A DNA stretch of 64,000 nucleotides from Ctena decussata (taxonomy: Eukaryota > Mollusca > Bivalvia > Lucinida > Lucinidae), in NCBI GenBank assembly GCA_963989385.1, contig OZ022512.1:25627899-25691898 (forward strand). The letters are read 5' to 3'. Within the stretch, counting starts at the first letter, position 1; the number at the start of each line of letters is the position of its first letter. The notes under the pieces were generated by a model. It was not told the origin of the DNA, ran no database searches, and worked only from the letters and a program-made list of their open reading frames with translations. The position numbers were made by a program, and so were the translations under genes. Below are positions 44,981-56,100 of this stretch, one piece after another.

Positions 44981-45186
44981 AGAGCTCCAGATAAGAGGGG
45001 GTATTGAGAATAAGTCGAATATAATTTTTCTTATTTCTCAAGAAAAACGTATGATGTGACCCTTCATTAGAACCGTTTAGATGAGACCATTCTAATGATG
45101 GGTCACAAAGTATGCTTATATGGAGATACTTGGAAAACTATCCCTAAATCATCCCTGTTACTCCCTCTTACATGTATCTGAAGCAC
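44981..45186. mobile_element. Palindromic MITE family A, copy 6
   Basis: AGAGCTCCAGATAAGAGGGG lies at the left end. A diverged central hairpin (CATTAGAACCG…CCATTCTAATG) is followed by a right end interrupted by a short CATGTA insertion. Confidence 0.82.
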
Positions 45187-45268
45187 GTAGCCTCTTTCTC
45201 ATGTAATGTCTCAAGCAGTCTCAAAATGTAATTAGGTATAAACATTTGAGGAGACATCATTATTATAT

Positions 45269-45508
45269 ATGAGACACAACATGAGAAAACCAATAAAGTG
45301 GCATGTGCACCCAGTGAAGATTCAGATCAGCCTGGGCATCTGCCCAGTCCAGTCATAGTTTTTGCTGTCGGCATGAAGCTAGTGTCTACCCTTAGCTACT
45401 CTTTAAGGGCATAGCAAAGGCTCTGATCAGACTGGCAGATGCCCAGGCTGATCTGAGTCTGCACTGGGCACACATGCCCCTTTGTTGGTTTTCTCATGTC
45501 GCAGCTCG
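45269..45508. mobile_element. Palindromic MITE family B, copy 5
   Basis: The left end is ATGAGACACAACATGAG; the right is CTCATGTCGCAGCTC. The core has AGATCAGCCTGGGCATC and its complement. Confidence 0.85.
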
Positions 45509-45626
45509 ATTATCATTTTGATATGTCAGTAAGAAACACAGCCAGTCACACCTTAACAGATATGTTTATCCGGCCAGATCATCAGCAATGATTTTATTAT
45601 ATGCAATTTTACGAGTCACTATAATA

Positions 45627-45812
45627 GATGGGTGATTGATGACATGATTTTACGTCGTTTTCAAATGTATTTCAGTCATATCAGGACAATGGCAGGGTGA
45701 TTATGAAAGGCTGTGAGCAACGGAACCCTGTTAACTTGCCTACAGCGGGGCTCGAACCCTGGTCCACTAGATCAGTAGACCAGTGCCTAGCCCACTGAGC
45801 TACCGGGACTCC
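45627..45812 (-). mobile_element. tRNA-derived SINE (type F), copy 2
   Basis: Same head and body; duplication GTCAC(T/C)ATAATA at 45615-45626 and 45813-45824. Confidence 0.9.
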
Positions 45813-45914
45813 GTCACCATAATAATACTGCATATTGGTACACCAATGTTTTATTCAGCTAAGTTCTGTAAAATACTTATTCACATTTGAAGAAGTGAAT
45901 GCAACTGTGCCACT

Positions 45915-46335
45915 AACCTCATTAATCCTAACAAATGCTCCTGCTCTAATAGTTGCCCCCTGCTTCTCAACCAAAAATAATGTTATAGTGACTTGCAAAC
46001 CTCTGTTTTCTATCAATTTTACAAGGGGGAACAACTTGAATTCATATTTGCTTCTCTGGAGGACATAGCTCTTCCAAATGGAGTCCACTCTTTAAGGAAA
46101 GATTTTGCTTCTAGAGAAGCAAATTCTTTTCTGTAAGAGCTGACGCCTATTGAGAAGGGAGACAACAACAGGGAAATAGTAGAATTACTTCATCTGAAAG
46201 ATACCCATTCACCTTAATACTGTTTACAATCTTGAACTATTTTGGCAGAGGCTGATTTACTTATCTTTAGGCTCTAAATAATGCCCCCTTTTCTAAAATG
46301 CAATGCCCCCATGGCATTTAATAGGATTAATAGAA
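45915..46335. mobile_element. Family E element, nearly full length
   Basis: The ends ATTAATCCTAACAAATGC and GCATTTAATAGGATTAATA are inverted. The centre is GAGTCCACTCTTTAAGGAAA against its partner. Confidence 0.85.
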
Positions 46336-46906
46336 GCAGTCTGATGTGGTTGTACACTGTCTCCCTGGTAATTCTGTATCAATATTTACGGTTTCCAGTA
46401 TATAGAATAACTTATTATCTTTTAACTGCCTTCAATATGAAGAACACTATATATTCATTCACTCAACATAACAAAAAAAAACACATGTATTCCATATGTT
46501 TACACACGTACAGTGGTAGACATACATGCTGGCATGTATCAGCTGGGTCACGAACATACAAAGTTCAGAAGCAGCGTCTTGATATGACTACAATACTGTT
46601 TGATGGGACGTTAAACCACAACACACACACCATACTGGAATCAAAGATACTGAGACACCATTGCTCTTAATGCCAAACCATTTGAAAATGAAAACTTTCC
46701 TTATTTTTCATAACATGTTGCTGAATCTAAGGGAAACATTATTAGGAATTCCACAATATACCTCTTTGTGGTAATATAAACCATACAACATGCAAAATGG
46801 GGCCTTAATGCATATTGGAAAAGCACAGACCAGCCTGCATATCTATTTACCTGATTAGAGCTTTTGAATTTCCCACATACAACATATGGATCCGGAGGAA
46901 TCCACC
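46336..46906. other. Intergenic, no gene seen
   Basis: It includes a retroelement-like tail GGGACGTTAAACCACAACAC near 46598 and AT-rich DNA. The 129-codon frame here runs over family-E sequence and has no domain. Confidence 0.55.
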
Positions 46907-47108
46907 AGAGCTCTAGATAAGAGGGAGTATTTGGTGATAATTAGGGATAATTTTTGTTAATACTGTATAAAAACGTATGTTGTGACCCCTCATCTGAACC
47001 GTCTCAACGAGATGGTTCAGATGAGGGGTCACAACATATGGTTTCTATGAGAAATAAAAAAAATTATACCTCAATTATCATCAAATACCCCTCTTATCTA
47101 GAGCTCTG
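46907..47108. mobile_element. Palindromic MITE family A, copy 7
   Basis: This is a full-length copy with both GAGCTCTAGATAAGAGG ends and a nearly perfect ATCTGAACC central stem. It closely resembles copies 1 and 2, so probably moved recently. Confidence 0.9.
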
Positions 47109-47612
47109 ATCCACAGGAACAAAATAACAGCCCTAGCTAGACAGCATAGATTCACAGATTGGTCAGAGTTGTGAATGTTTGCAAATACATCAAGCTCCCT
47201 TTTTGCGTGATGCAAGTCCCTTCATTTTATTGCCCCAAAGTTTCGGGTTATCTGTAACAATCCACATTCTAATTGGGTCACCAACACCCTGATATAATTT
47301 CTTTTAAAGCACTTTTGTAAACAGTACATAAACATTTAACATCATTTCAACAACCAATTTTCAGTTTAGAAGTTTCAATCTCTTTATAATCCATCAATCA
47401 CAGTATTAAACCTTCCTCTGTCACAGATTCATTACCAGAGCCTCAGATAAACAAATTTTTTTGGGGTAGAGGTGGGGTGGGGGGAGTGCTAGTTTTAAAG
47501 GAAAGAATTTGCTCTGAACAGAGAAATTCATCCCTACAAGTATTATCCTATACAAATTGCTTCAATCTAGTATTCCTTAAAATTCTGAGACCATTTTTTA
47601 TTTCTCTGTGAA

Positions 47613-47877
47613 TTGTTATTTTACGTCCATGGTAAACAGCTATGGTCACATCTGGACGGTCAGTTACTGTAACCACACTATTCCTGGGCAGGCTTAGACC
47701 TCCTACGTCTGGACGGTCAGTTACCCTAACCACACTATTCCTGGGCAGGCTTAGACCTCCTAAGTGGTTAACCAGTACTAAAAGCACATACTTTCGCCAG
47801 TAACTGACAACTGGCCTTTTTGAATCAGAGGAAGGAGAAACGGAAGTATTGAACCCGGGACCTCTGGCTCTTGAGTC
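47613..47877 (-). mobile_element. tRNA-derived SINE (type G), copy 3 with internal duplication
   Basis: It is flanked by ATTTCTCTGTGAA at 47600-47612 and 47878-47890. A segment of about 65 bp (GGACGGTCAGTTAC… to …GACCTCCTA) is repeated in tandem. The tRNA-like 5' head is truncated. Confidence 0.88.
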
Positions 47878-48509
47878 ATTTCTCTGTGAAAACATGTTGT
47901 TCTGCCCTCCTTGGAACCATCTCTGAAAGATGTTCCCATTAAGAGGCAAAATACTTATCCAGAACTCTGGCTTCACCTGTTCATTTCTCCCTTTTCCCCT
48001 CAAAATGTTTGTTTACCGAGTTCAGATGAAAATACATCAAGCAGAGCTCCAGATAAGAAGGGGTAACAGGGGTAATTCTAAGAAATTTTTTGTTTATTAA
48101 CCTATGTTGTGATCTCTCATTAGAACCAACTTGCAACATATTGTCACCCTTCATTAGAACCATCTCCCTAAGATGGTTCTAATCAGCGGTCACAAATCTG
48201 TGTTTTTATGAACAAGAGCTGTCGCCTGACAGCATAGCTCGCCTGAATAGGTGCTTGCCCATCACACAGTCACTATGGTGGTGTGGACTGCTATGCATAA
48301 AACTTCAGGCAAGCATGTCCATAATGACAACACATCTATAAACAAAAGCTATCTCAGAAATGTCTTAAAATAAAATTAAAATAGGAAACAAGGGCTTCGC
48401 AAGCGGCGCATAATATGCCCGTTTCAATTTCCTAAAGGAGTTACAGAATGAGCAAGATTGCAAAAGGATAGACAGGCAGACAAACAGGGGCAACCACTCT
48501 ATAATAATT

Positions 48510-51329
48510 AACTAGAACTGTCAGCGAATCCGACTATACCCCGCTTAATTGCTTAAATCAAATGATGTTATTTTCGTAACAAAAAGCATAAAGAGGGAGA
48601 GAAATCATTGTTACCATGTATACCAAAAATGAATGGTTGCTGTGAAATCTGTTACAAAAAATTACATTATTCAAAGTCAGGAGAGAAAGAAAATTGGAAA
48701 AATATAGGGAAGAATAAGCAGGAGAAGACTGGTTATCAATCCCACAATACAACAAGTTATCATCAACATGCATACAAAAATCCCTACCCTAACTTACAGA
48801 TGCATAGAAATCTTTTGCAAAAAAAATGCATTATTCAAAGTAAAGAGAGAAAGAAAATCGGACAAATACAGGGAATAAAAAGAGGAGAAGTCTGGTTCTC
48901 AATCCCACAATACAGGAAGTCATCATTAACCTGCATACCAAATATGACTAATCTAGCTTGCATGGTTGTGGAGAAATCTTTGATGAAAAAGTTCATTATT
49001 CAAAGTATGGAAAGAAAGAATATTGGACAAATACAGGAAAGAATAAGCAGAACAAGAGCTATCGCCTGACAGCATAGCTCGCCTGAATTGGTGCTTGACC
49101 ATCACACAGCCACTATGGTGGTGTGGACTGCTATGCATAAAACTTCATGCAAGCATGTCCATAATAAAAACACATTTATAAACAAACGCTATCTCAGAAA
49201 TAAGTTTTAAAATAAAATTAGATAAAAAAAATGAAATGAAATTTCAAAGTCCATGAGCTTGAGCTAAAAAAAACTGACGGGTAGGGAGGAGGGGGGGGGG
49301 GGAGGGGGGGACTATGTAGACTGCTGACTGCTATGCATAAAACTTCATGCAAGCATATCCAAAATGAAAACATATTTATAAACAAAAGCTATCTCAGAAA
49401 TAAGTCTTAAAATAAAATTAAAATAAAAAAATGAAATGAAATTTCAAAGTCCATGAGCTTGAGGTAAAAAAAAAACTGTCGGGTATGGGGAAGTGGTGTG
49501 TGTGTGTGTGTGTGGGTGGGTGGGTGTGGGGGGGGGGGGGGGGGGCTACGATGTATCAAAACCCTGAACCATTATTTAACATCAGTCCAAGTATTAGTAT
49601 CAACTGAGTCCATCATCGTGGCACTGTGAAATTATGTCTTCATAAATATAAAACTTTAACCAAAATCTTTAAGACAAAATTCTAAGTTGATGACCTTGAC
49701 TTCAAGGTCATCCAGTGGGGTAAGTATAAGGTGTTTTGTAAAAACTCAAAAGAGAGTCTAACATCAGTTCAAGTATAAACTAAATCTCTGCAAAGCATTA
49801 TGAATCAATATGCAATTACAAAACTTTAAAAAAGACAAAAATTTCCTAAGTCCCTGACCTTGACATCAAGATCACTGAGCGGCGTTGGGGTAGTACTCTG
49901 TAGATCTAACTACAGTGCAAATATAAAAAGAATTCATCGATGGGTTCAGAAGATATGTGTCTTTAAAAAACTTTAACCAAAACATCCAATCAATAAAAAG
50001 ACAATATTCTAAGTCCATGACCTTGACATCAAGGTCATAGAGGGGGTAGGGGGTAGTACCTTCGAAAACTTTAGACCAATATCTAACTTTAGTGCAAGTA
50101 TCAAAGGAATCCATCCATGGGTTAAGGAGATACTGGGCTTTATAAAACTTTAACCAAAACATCCAGTCCAAAACACTACCAATTTTCTAAGTCCATGACC
50201 TTGACATCAAGGTCACAGAGGGGGCTGGGGGTAGTACCTTCGAAAACTTTAGACCAATATCTAACTTTAGTGCAAGTATCAAAGGAATCCATCCATGGGT
50301 TAAGGAGATACTGGGCTTTTTAAAACTTTAACCAAAACATCCAGTCCAAAACACTACCAATTTTCTAAGTCCATGACCTTGACATCAAGGTCACGGAGTG
50401 GGGTGGGGGTGATACCCTGTTAAACCTTAGACCAATATCTAACTACAGTGCAAGTATCAAAAGAATCCATCCATGAGTTAAGGAGATATAGGTCTTTAAA
50501 AAAACTTTAACCAAAACATCCAATCTGAACGCCGACGCGGACGCGGACGCTGACGCGGACGCCGACGCCGTGGTGACAACAATAGCTCTTCCTGAACTTT
50601 CGTTCAGGCGAGCTAAAAAGGCTGGTTCTCAATCCCATGATACAACATATTGTCATCAACCTGCATACCAAATAAGAGTACTCTAGCTTGCTTGGTTGTG
50701 GAGAAATCTTTGACGAAAAATTTTATTATTCAAAGTATGGAAAGAAAGAATATTGGACAAATACAGGGAAGAATAAGCAGAAAAAGGCTGGTTCTCAATC
50801 CAAAGATTCAACATATCGTCACCAACCTGCATACCATATATGACTACTCTAGCTTGCATGGTTGTGCAGAAATCTTTGACGAAAAATTTCATTATTCAAA
50901 GTAGGGAAAGAAAGAAAATCGGACAAATACAGGGAAGAATAAGCAGGAGAAGGCTGGTTCTCGATCCCACAATACAACATGTCGTCATCAACCTGCATAA
51001 CAAATATGACTACTCTAGCTTGTGTGGTTGTGGAGAAATCTTTGACGAAAAATTTCAATATTCAAAGTATGGAAAGAAAGAAAATTGGACAAATACAGGG
51101 AAGAATAAGCAGGAGAAGGCTGGTTCTCAATCCCATAATACAACATGTCGTCATCAACCTGTATGCCAAATATGACCAGTCTAGCTTGTATAGTTGTGAA
51201 GAAATCTTCGATGAAAAATTTGATCAAATGGGAACGGAAGGACAGATGGAAGGATGGACAGATGGACGGACGGATGGACAGACAGATGTAAACCAGTATA
51301 CCCCCCACTTTTTCAAAGTGGGGGTATAA
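48510..51329. repeat. Pearl-like tandem-unit element, second copy, itself interrupted
   Basis: Its opening (ACTAGAACTGTCAGCGAATC, TATACCCCGC) and closing (microsatellite, CCCCCACTTTTTCAAAGTGG) match the 9518-11620 element. Core units (ATGGAAAGAAAGAA.AT.GGACAAATACAG…) flank an inserted type I element at 49053-50614. Confidence 0.85.
49053..50614. mobile_element. Type I Helitron-like element, inner copy
   Basis: It has the full 5' and 3' hairpin ends. It contains a partial internal duplication (about 49311-49480 repeats 49125-49275), poly-G and (GT)n tracts, five TGACCTTGACATCAAGGTCA-type units, and a GACGCG/GACGCC tract at 50530-50575. The host is the pearl-like core array, entered at an A-run. 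Confidence 0.85.
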
Positions 51330-51474
51330 TGACTGCAACATCATCTAAATATTTAACACATGATATACTGTTAGTATTCCAAGGTAAGTTGGACAAGGGA
51401 GATAACCTAAATACACAAGTTAACCATTTTTAGTTCTAGTTTTTTCCCTTCAAGAAAACACGAAACTAGCCTTT

Positions 51475-51847
51475 TAGAACTAATGAAAGGGATTAACTCT
51501 AAAACGAAGAAAGAGAAAGCAGCCATTTTTGTATGCGACACATCGTTAGGACTTCATTCACATTGCTATGAAGTTTTATAAAGATATCCCAAACGGTTAT
51601 CTAGTTATGGTGCGTACAAGACTTACAGGGAAAAAATTAATCAAAGGGGCATAACTTCAAAAGTAAGAAAGGGGGAGCAACCATTCTTGTATGCGACACG
51701 TTCCCCCACCCTGATATATATGCCTACCAAAATTCATGAAGATATCCCAAATGTTTACTGAGTTATGGCGTGTACAAGAATGTTTACGGACGGACGGACG
51801 GACAGCACCACGACATAATACGTTCGTTTTTTCAAAACGGGCGTATA
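51475..51847. repeat. Short two-unit pearl-like element with (GGAC)n end
   Basis: Two units share TTGTATGCGACACRT and ATATCCCAAA.GTTTA. The end has GACGGACGGACGGACAG and TTTTTTCAAAACGGGCGTAT. The start at about 48389 (CGCATAATATGCCCGTTTCA) may be its separated other end. Confidence 0.65.
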
Positions 51848-53093
51848 AAAAATTACATGAAATTTCAAAGTTCATGAGCTTGAGGTCAAAGAACTAAGGG
51901 GGTAGGGGAGGAGTGGGGTAGGGGTGGGGGGAGGGGGAGGCTGGGATGTATCAAACCTTGAACCATTATCTAACATCAGTCCAAGTACATGTATAAGTAT
52001 CAACTGTGTCCATCGTGGCACTGTGAAATTATGTCTTCATAAATATAAAACTTTAACCAAAATTCAAAGTCAATAACCTTGACTTCAAGGTCATCCAGTG
52101 GGGTAAGTATATAGTGTTTTGTAAAAACTCAAAAAAGTGTCTAACATCAGTTCAAGTGTAAATTAAGTCTCTGCCAAGCATTATGAATCAGTATGCAATT
52201 AGAAAACTTTAATAAAGACCGATTTCCTAAGTTCCTGACCTTGACATCAAGGTCACTGAGCGGGGTTGGGGTAGTACAGTGTAAAACTTTGGACTAATAT
52301 CTAACTACACTGCAAATATAAAAAGAATTCATCTATCGGTTCATGAGATATGTGTCTTTAAAAAACTTTCACCAAAACATTGAAAAAATAAAAAGATAAT
52401 TTTCTAAGTCCATGACCTTGACATCAAGGTCACTGAGGGGGGTGGGGGTAGTACCCTGGAAAACTTTGGACCAATATCTAACTACAGTACAAGTATCAAA
52501 GGAATCCATCCATGGGTTAAGGAGATATTGGGCTTTATAAAACTTTAACCAAAACATCCAGTTAAAAAAACTCCCAATTTTCAAAGTCCATGACCTTGAC
52601 ATCAAGGTCACCGAGTGGGGCGGGGGTGGTACCCTGTTAAACTTTGGACCAATATCTAACTACAGTGCAAGTATCAAAAGAATCCATCCATGGGTAAAGG
52701 AGATGTAGGTTTTTAAAAAACTTTAACCAAAACATCCAATCCGGACGCCGACGCGGACGCTGACGCCAGGGTGACAACAATAGCTCTTCCTGAACTTTTG
52801 TTCAGGCGAGCTAAAAAACTAGGAAAATTATCTGTAAATTACCCCTGTTACCCCTTCTTATCTGGAGCTCTGAATTCAAGTCTATTTGAAAATGCAGCAC
52901 CAACATTCTGTATCTGAATTTCTCAGTGGATAGCACAAACTTTGATTTTCATCTTTGTCACAATCGCTCATTCCAACACAATCACCATTTCCTGCGATGT
53001 TCCTGAATGGCCAAGATCTTCTATACACGGCCTGAACTAGCGTGACACATAACGTCAATAATGACAATACAGACTATACAGTTTTTAGCACTA

Positions 53094-53159
53094 TCATTGC
53101 AACAATTTGCCTGTCACTATTTCATACACCATTCTACGTCGAAAATATGGCATGTGTTG
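53094..53159 (-). CDS. SENP1: SENP last exon
   Basis: After TTCTCTTGTAG| the frame reads [20 protein letters not shown], then Q and TGA at 53096-53094. It matches the invariant C-terminal helix of SENP1/2. It is only 66 nt, so it is easily missed by automatic gene finding. Confidence 0.9.
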   Translation of the reverse strand, partial: QHMPYFRRRMVYEIVTGKLLQ

Positions 53160-56100
53160 CTACAAGAGAAGAATAAAAGATAAATAAGTCAGTGCCTCAG
53201 ATAAGAAGGGGTAACAGGGATGATTCTGAGATCATTTTTCAAGGAAAACATACATTGTGACCCCTCATTAGAACCGTCTTGGGGAGACGGTTCTAATGAG
53301 GGGTCACAAAGTATGTTTTATGAAAAAATAATGAAAATTATCCCATAATCATTTGTGTTACCCCTTCTCATCTGGAGCCCTGAGTTACATAGGATGGATA
53401 CATAACTTGCTGTTTTACAGCCCTATCAACAGAATTTCAGTCATGTCAAGCCAATGAAAAACTGACAATGAAAGGCTGTGAGCAATGGAAACCTGTTTAC
53501 ATCTCCAGCTGGACTTGAAACAGTACTGCTAGCTTAGAAGGCCAGCGCTTAAACTATTGTGTTGTTCTGAATAAGTTAAAGTACAGAAGGAAATTTTCAA
53601 AAATCATTAAAGGAAATATTCACTTAGTTCTACACTTGTTGCTCTCAAAATTGTTCTGGCAATGATTTAGGCTGTAACCATTTTGGGATAATTATTTTTT
53701 CATGAAAGTTTGCACTTGTAACACACCGGATAGGTGGCAATTAAAAACTCACAGAACAATCGATTAACGCTGATCAAAAACCGTTAGAAGCAGCATTTTG
53801 TCACCAATTTGCAATTAAATTCTCTGTTTCTAATGGTTTTTGATCCACGTTTGTCAACTGCATGAGCATTTTCTATTGCTGCCTGTCCTGTGTGTGTAAT
53901 GAGTCTTGAAAAGACCATTATATCACACCCAGTGTGTGAACTAGGGTTTAACATACCAACCTATGTCATACAGAGATGGGAATCTTGGTTTAAAGTCTCA
54001 TCTGAAAGACTGGAGGGCAGGATACTGAACCAATGACTCCGAGATTAGTAGCTTAGTACCGTATTAATCCTAATAAATGCCCCTGCCCTATTAAATGCCC
54101 CTTGCTTGTTTCTTTTGAAAAATAATCTTAAATTGCATGAATTCCCATTTGCTTTTCTGAATGAGGTAGCTCTCTGACATGAGGTCTACTCTAAAAGGAA
54201 AGAATTTGCTCCTAGAGGAGCAAATTCTTTCCTTTAAATGTTGACCCCTACTGAAAAGGGAGGCAAAAATAAAAGCGTTGCTTCCTCTGTAAGTATACCC
54301 ACTCACCTTAATATAGTTATTAGAGGTATTTGGCAATGGCTAATATACTCCACTTTAGGCTCTAAATAATGTACCCTCTTTGGTAAAATGCACCCTCCCC
54401 CCACCCTCAACCCAGGCATTTAATAGGATTAATAAATATGGTATGTAAACCATTACACCACCATTGCTCCTGAGTAATACACAAAGAAAGAGTGGCAATA
54501 AAACTGTAGGACAGCTACCTGTGTGAATGTGATGGGAGCCCCTCTAGTGATGTACTCGGCGTACTTGCAGGCAAACATCCCGCAGTCACTACCATTCATC
54601 TGCTGAGGTATGTTCTGAAACAGTTCATGAGTTCCGGTTAAAACCGGTAAATTCTGCCGAACATCATCAATCAAAGACATTTCGACTGATGTCATACTGA
54701 TGCTGGTGCAAGAAACTGACTACAGTGGACCCTCTTTACAATGACAGCATATGTTTCCAAACATTTTGCTGTTAAACTGAATTTGCTGTTGTAAAGAATA
54801 CATATTTAGAACAATATAGCCTTTCTGTCAGATCAAAATGACATTGTAAAGAATTCTGCTGTTGTAATGAGTACCGTTATAAAGAGGGTCAATCGTTTTT
54901 TTACCATCAATATTTTCTAAGTGCTAGAGGATGTTATATCCATTTTTCAATGTTGAAAAATTAGGCAGAGACACAAGATATGGTTATAAATCTATTTAAG
55001 ATTATTCCAGCATCAGTAATAAAGAAACTGGTTGTGTTATTTTCTGCTTTTTAAATTTGTAAATCAGAGCTCCAAATAAAAGGCGGTATTGAGGATAATT
55101 CATAGTGAATTTTTCTTATTTCTCAACAAAAAACATATGTAACGTTGTGACCCCTCATCAGAACCCTCTTGGCAAGAGGGTTCTAATGAAAGGTCACATC
55201 TTATGTTTCGATGGAAAAATATGTTAAATTATCCCTAAATTATTCCAGTTACCTTGTCTTATCTGGAGCACTCTTGTAAATCTTAAAAGAAGTCAACACC
55301 ATCGATGTTCAGTTTTTGATGTCCGACAAGAAAAAAATGACATCTCTGTGACATCTTCATCTGTACAATTTACCATAATAACCCCAAATATTCGGACACA
55401 CAGGTCAGAGCAAACATTGTAGACCTAAATCAAACTGCTCCTCAAGGAGCAGTTTAATCAGGGCCTACAACGTCTGCCATTTACTAAGCATCATTTGGAT
55501 GCATTAACATGTGTAAAATCCACTTTCTAAGAATTTTGGAACAATAATTGTCCAAATTCCGGGTGTCCGAAATTTTAGGATCATTACAGTACAACTTATT
55601 GATACAGATATGTGACATCTGGTATGACTGAAAATGTCTCTCTGTACTTCATCAAAGTGCAGATTATGTACTTCCTACTGGGATCAGTCTAAGTCAGTGT
55701 GAAAATAGACCTTCGCTAAACTTGGTGCAAGGGGGAGTGGGTAGTGTTTCAAAAATAAATAAGTGCATAATTATTAACAGACTCAATGTAACCAAGTTTG
55801 CTTTTTTGTGTCTCTCTGATGTGTTCCTTGCTTCCAGAGGATCTACCTCCAGAAATTATCCTACATAACTGAAGTGAATCACCATTGCATTTCACTATAC
55901 TTGGCAATTTTCAATCTACCCTAGAGCAAGGTGTGGCGGATAAAACAAATATGGTATTCGACTTATTATCACCCATGCCCTGATAAGCTCACATCATGGT
56001 ATTTTTTTTTTGGCATATGACTATAAGCAAACATATTTTTATTAGTTTATCCCTATCCTTTTGTTTGCTAGTATACAAGAGGTCAAAAATGCTACAGAAT

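Larger units (their letters stand above)
48213..52816. mobile_element. Type I Helitron-like element, outer copy, split by an inner insertion
   Basis: The 5' part (48213 to about 48388) carries the CAAGAGCTGTCGCC start. The body resumes near 51848 (AAATTTCAAAGTTCATGAGC) and ends with CCTGAACTTTTGTTCAGG then CGAGCTAA. It broke family-A copy 8. Confidence 0.75.
48043..52871. mobile_element. Palindromic MITE family A, copy 8, split by 4.6 kb of nested insertions
   Basis: The left part (48043-48212) runs from AGAGCTCCAGATAAG to TGTTTTTATGAA. The right part (about 52817-52871) runs from AGGAAAATTATCTGTAAATT to CTTATCTGGAGCTC. Put end to end they restore the family consensus, so everything between is later insertion. 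Confidence 0.8.

Noticed and set aside
46281..46670. 129-codon open frame between the genes
   Set aside because: It begins in a family-E terminus and has no domain or splice support.
47548..48003. 151-codon minus-strand open frame
   Set aside because: Most of it is the duplicated body of a type-G SINE, so the protein is an accident of the repeat.
48608..51329. Several 80-150-codon frames with ERKKIGQIQGR-like repeats
   Set aside because: These are the tandem units of the pearl-like element translated in one frame. The same happens at 9598-11712. Frames are not maintained between units.
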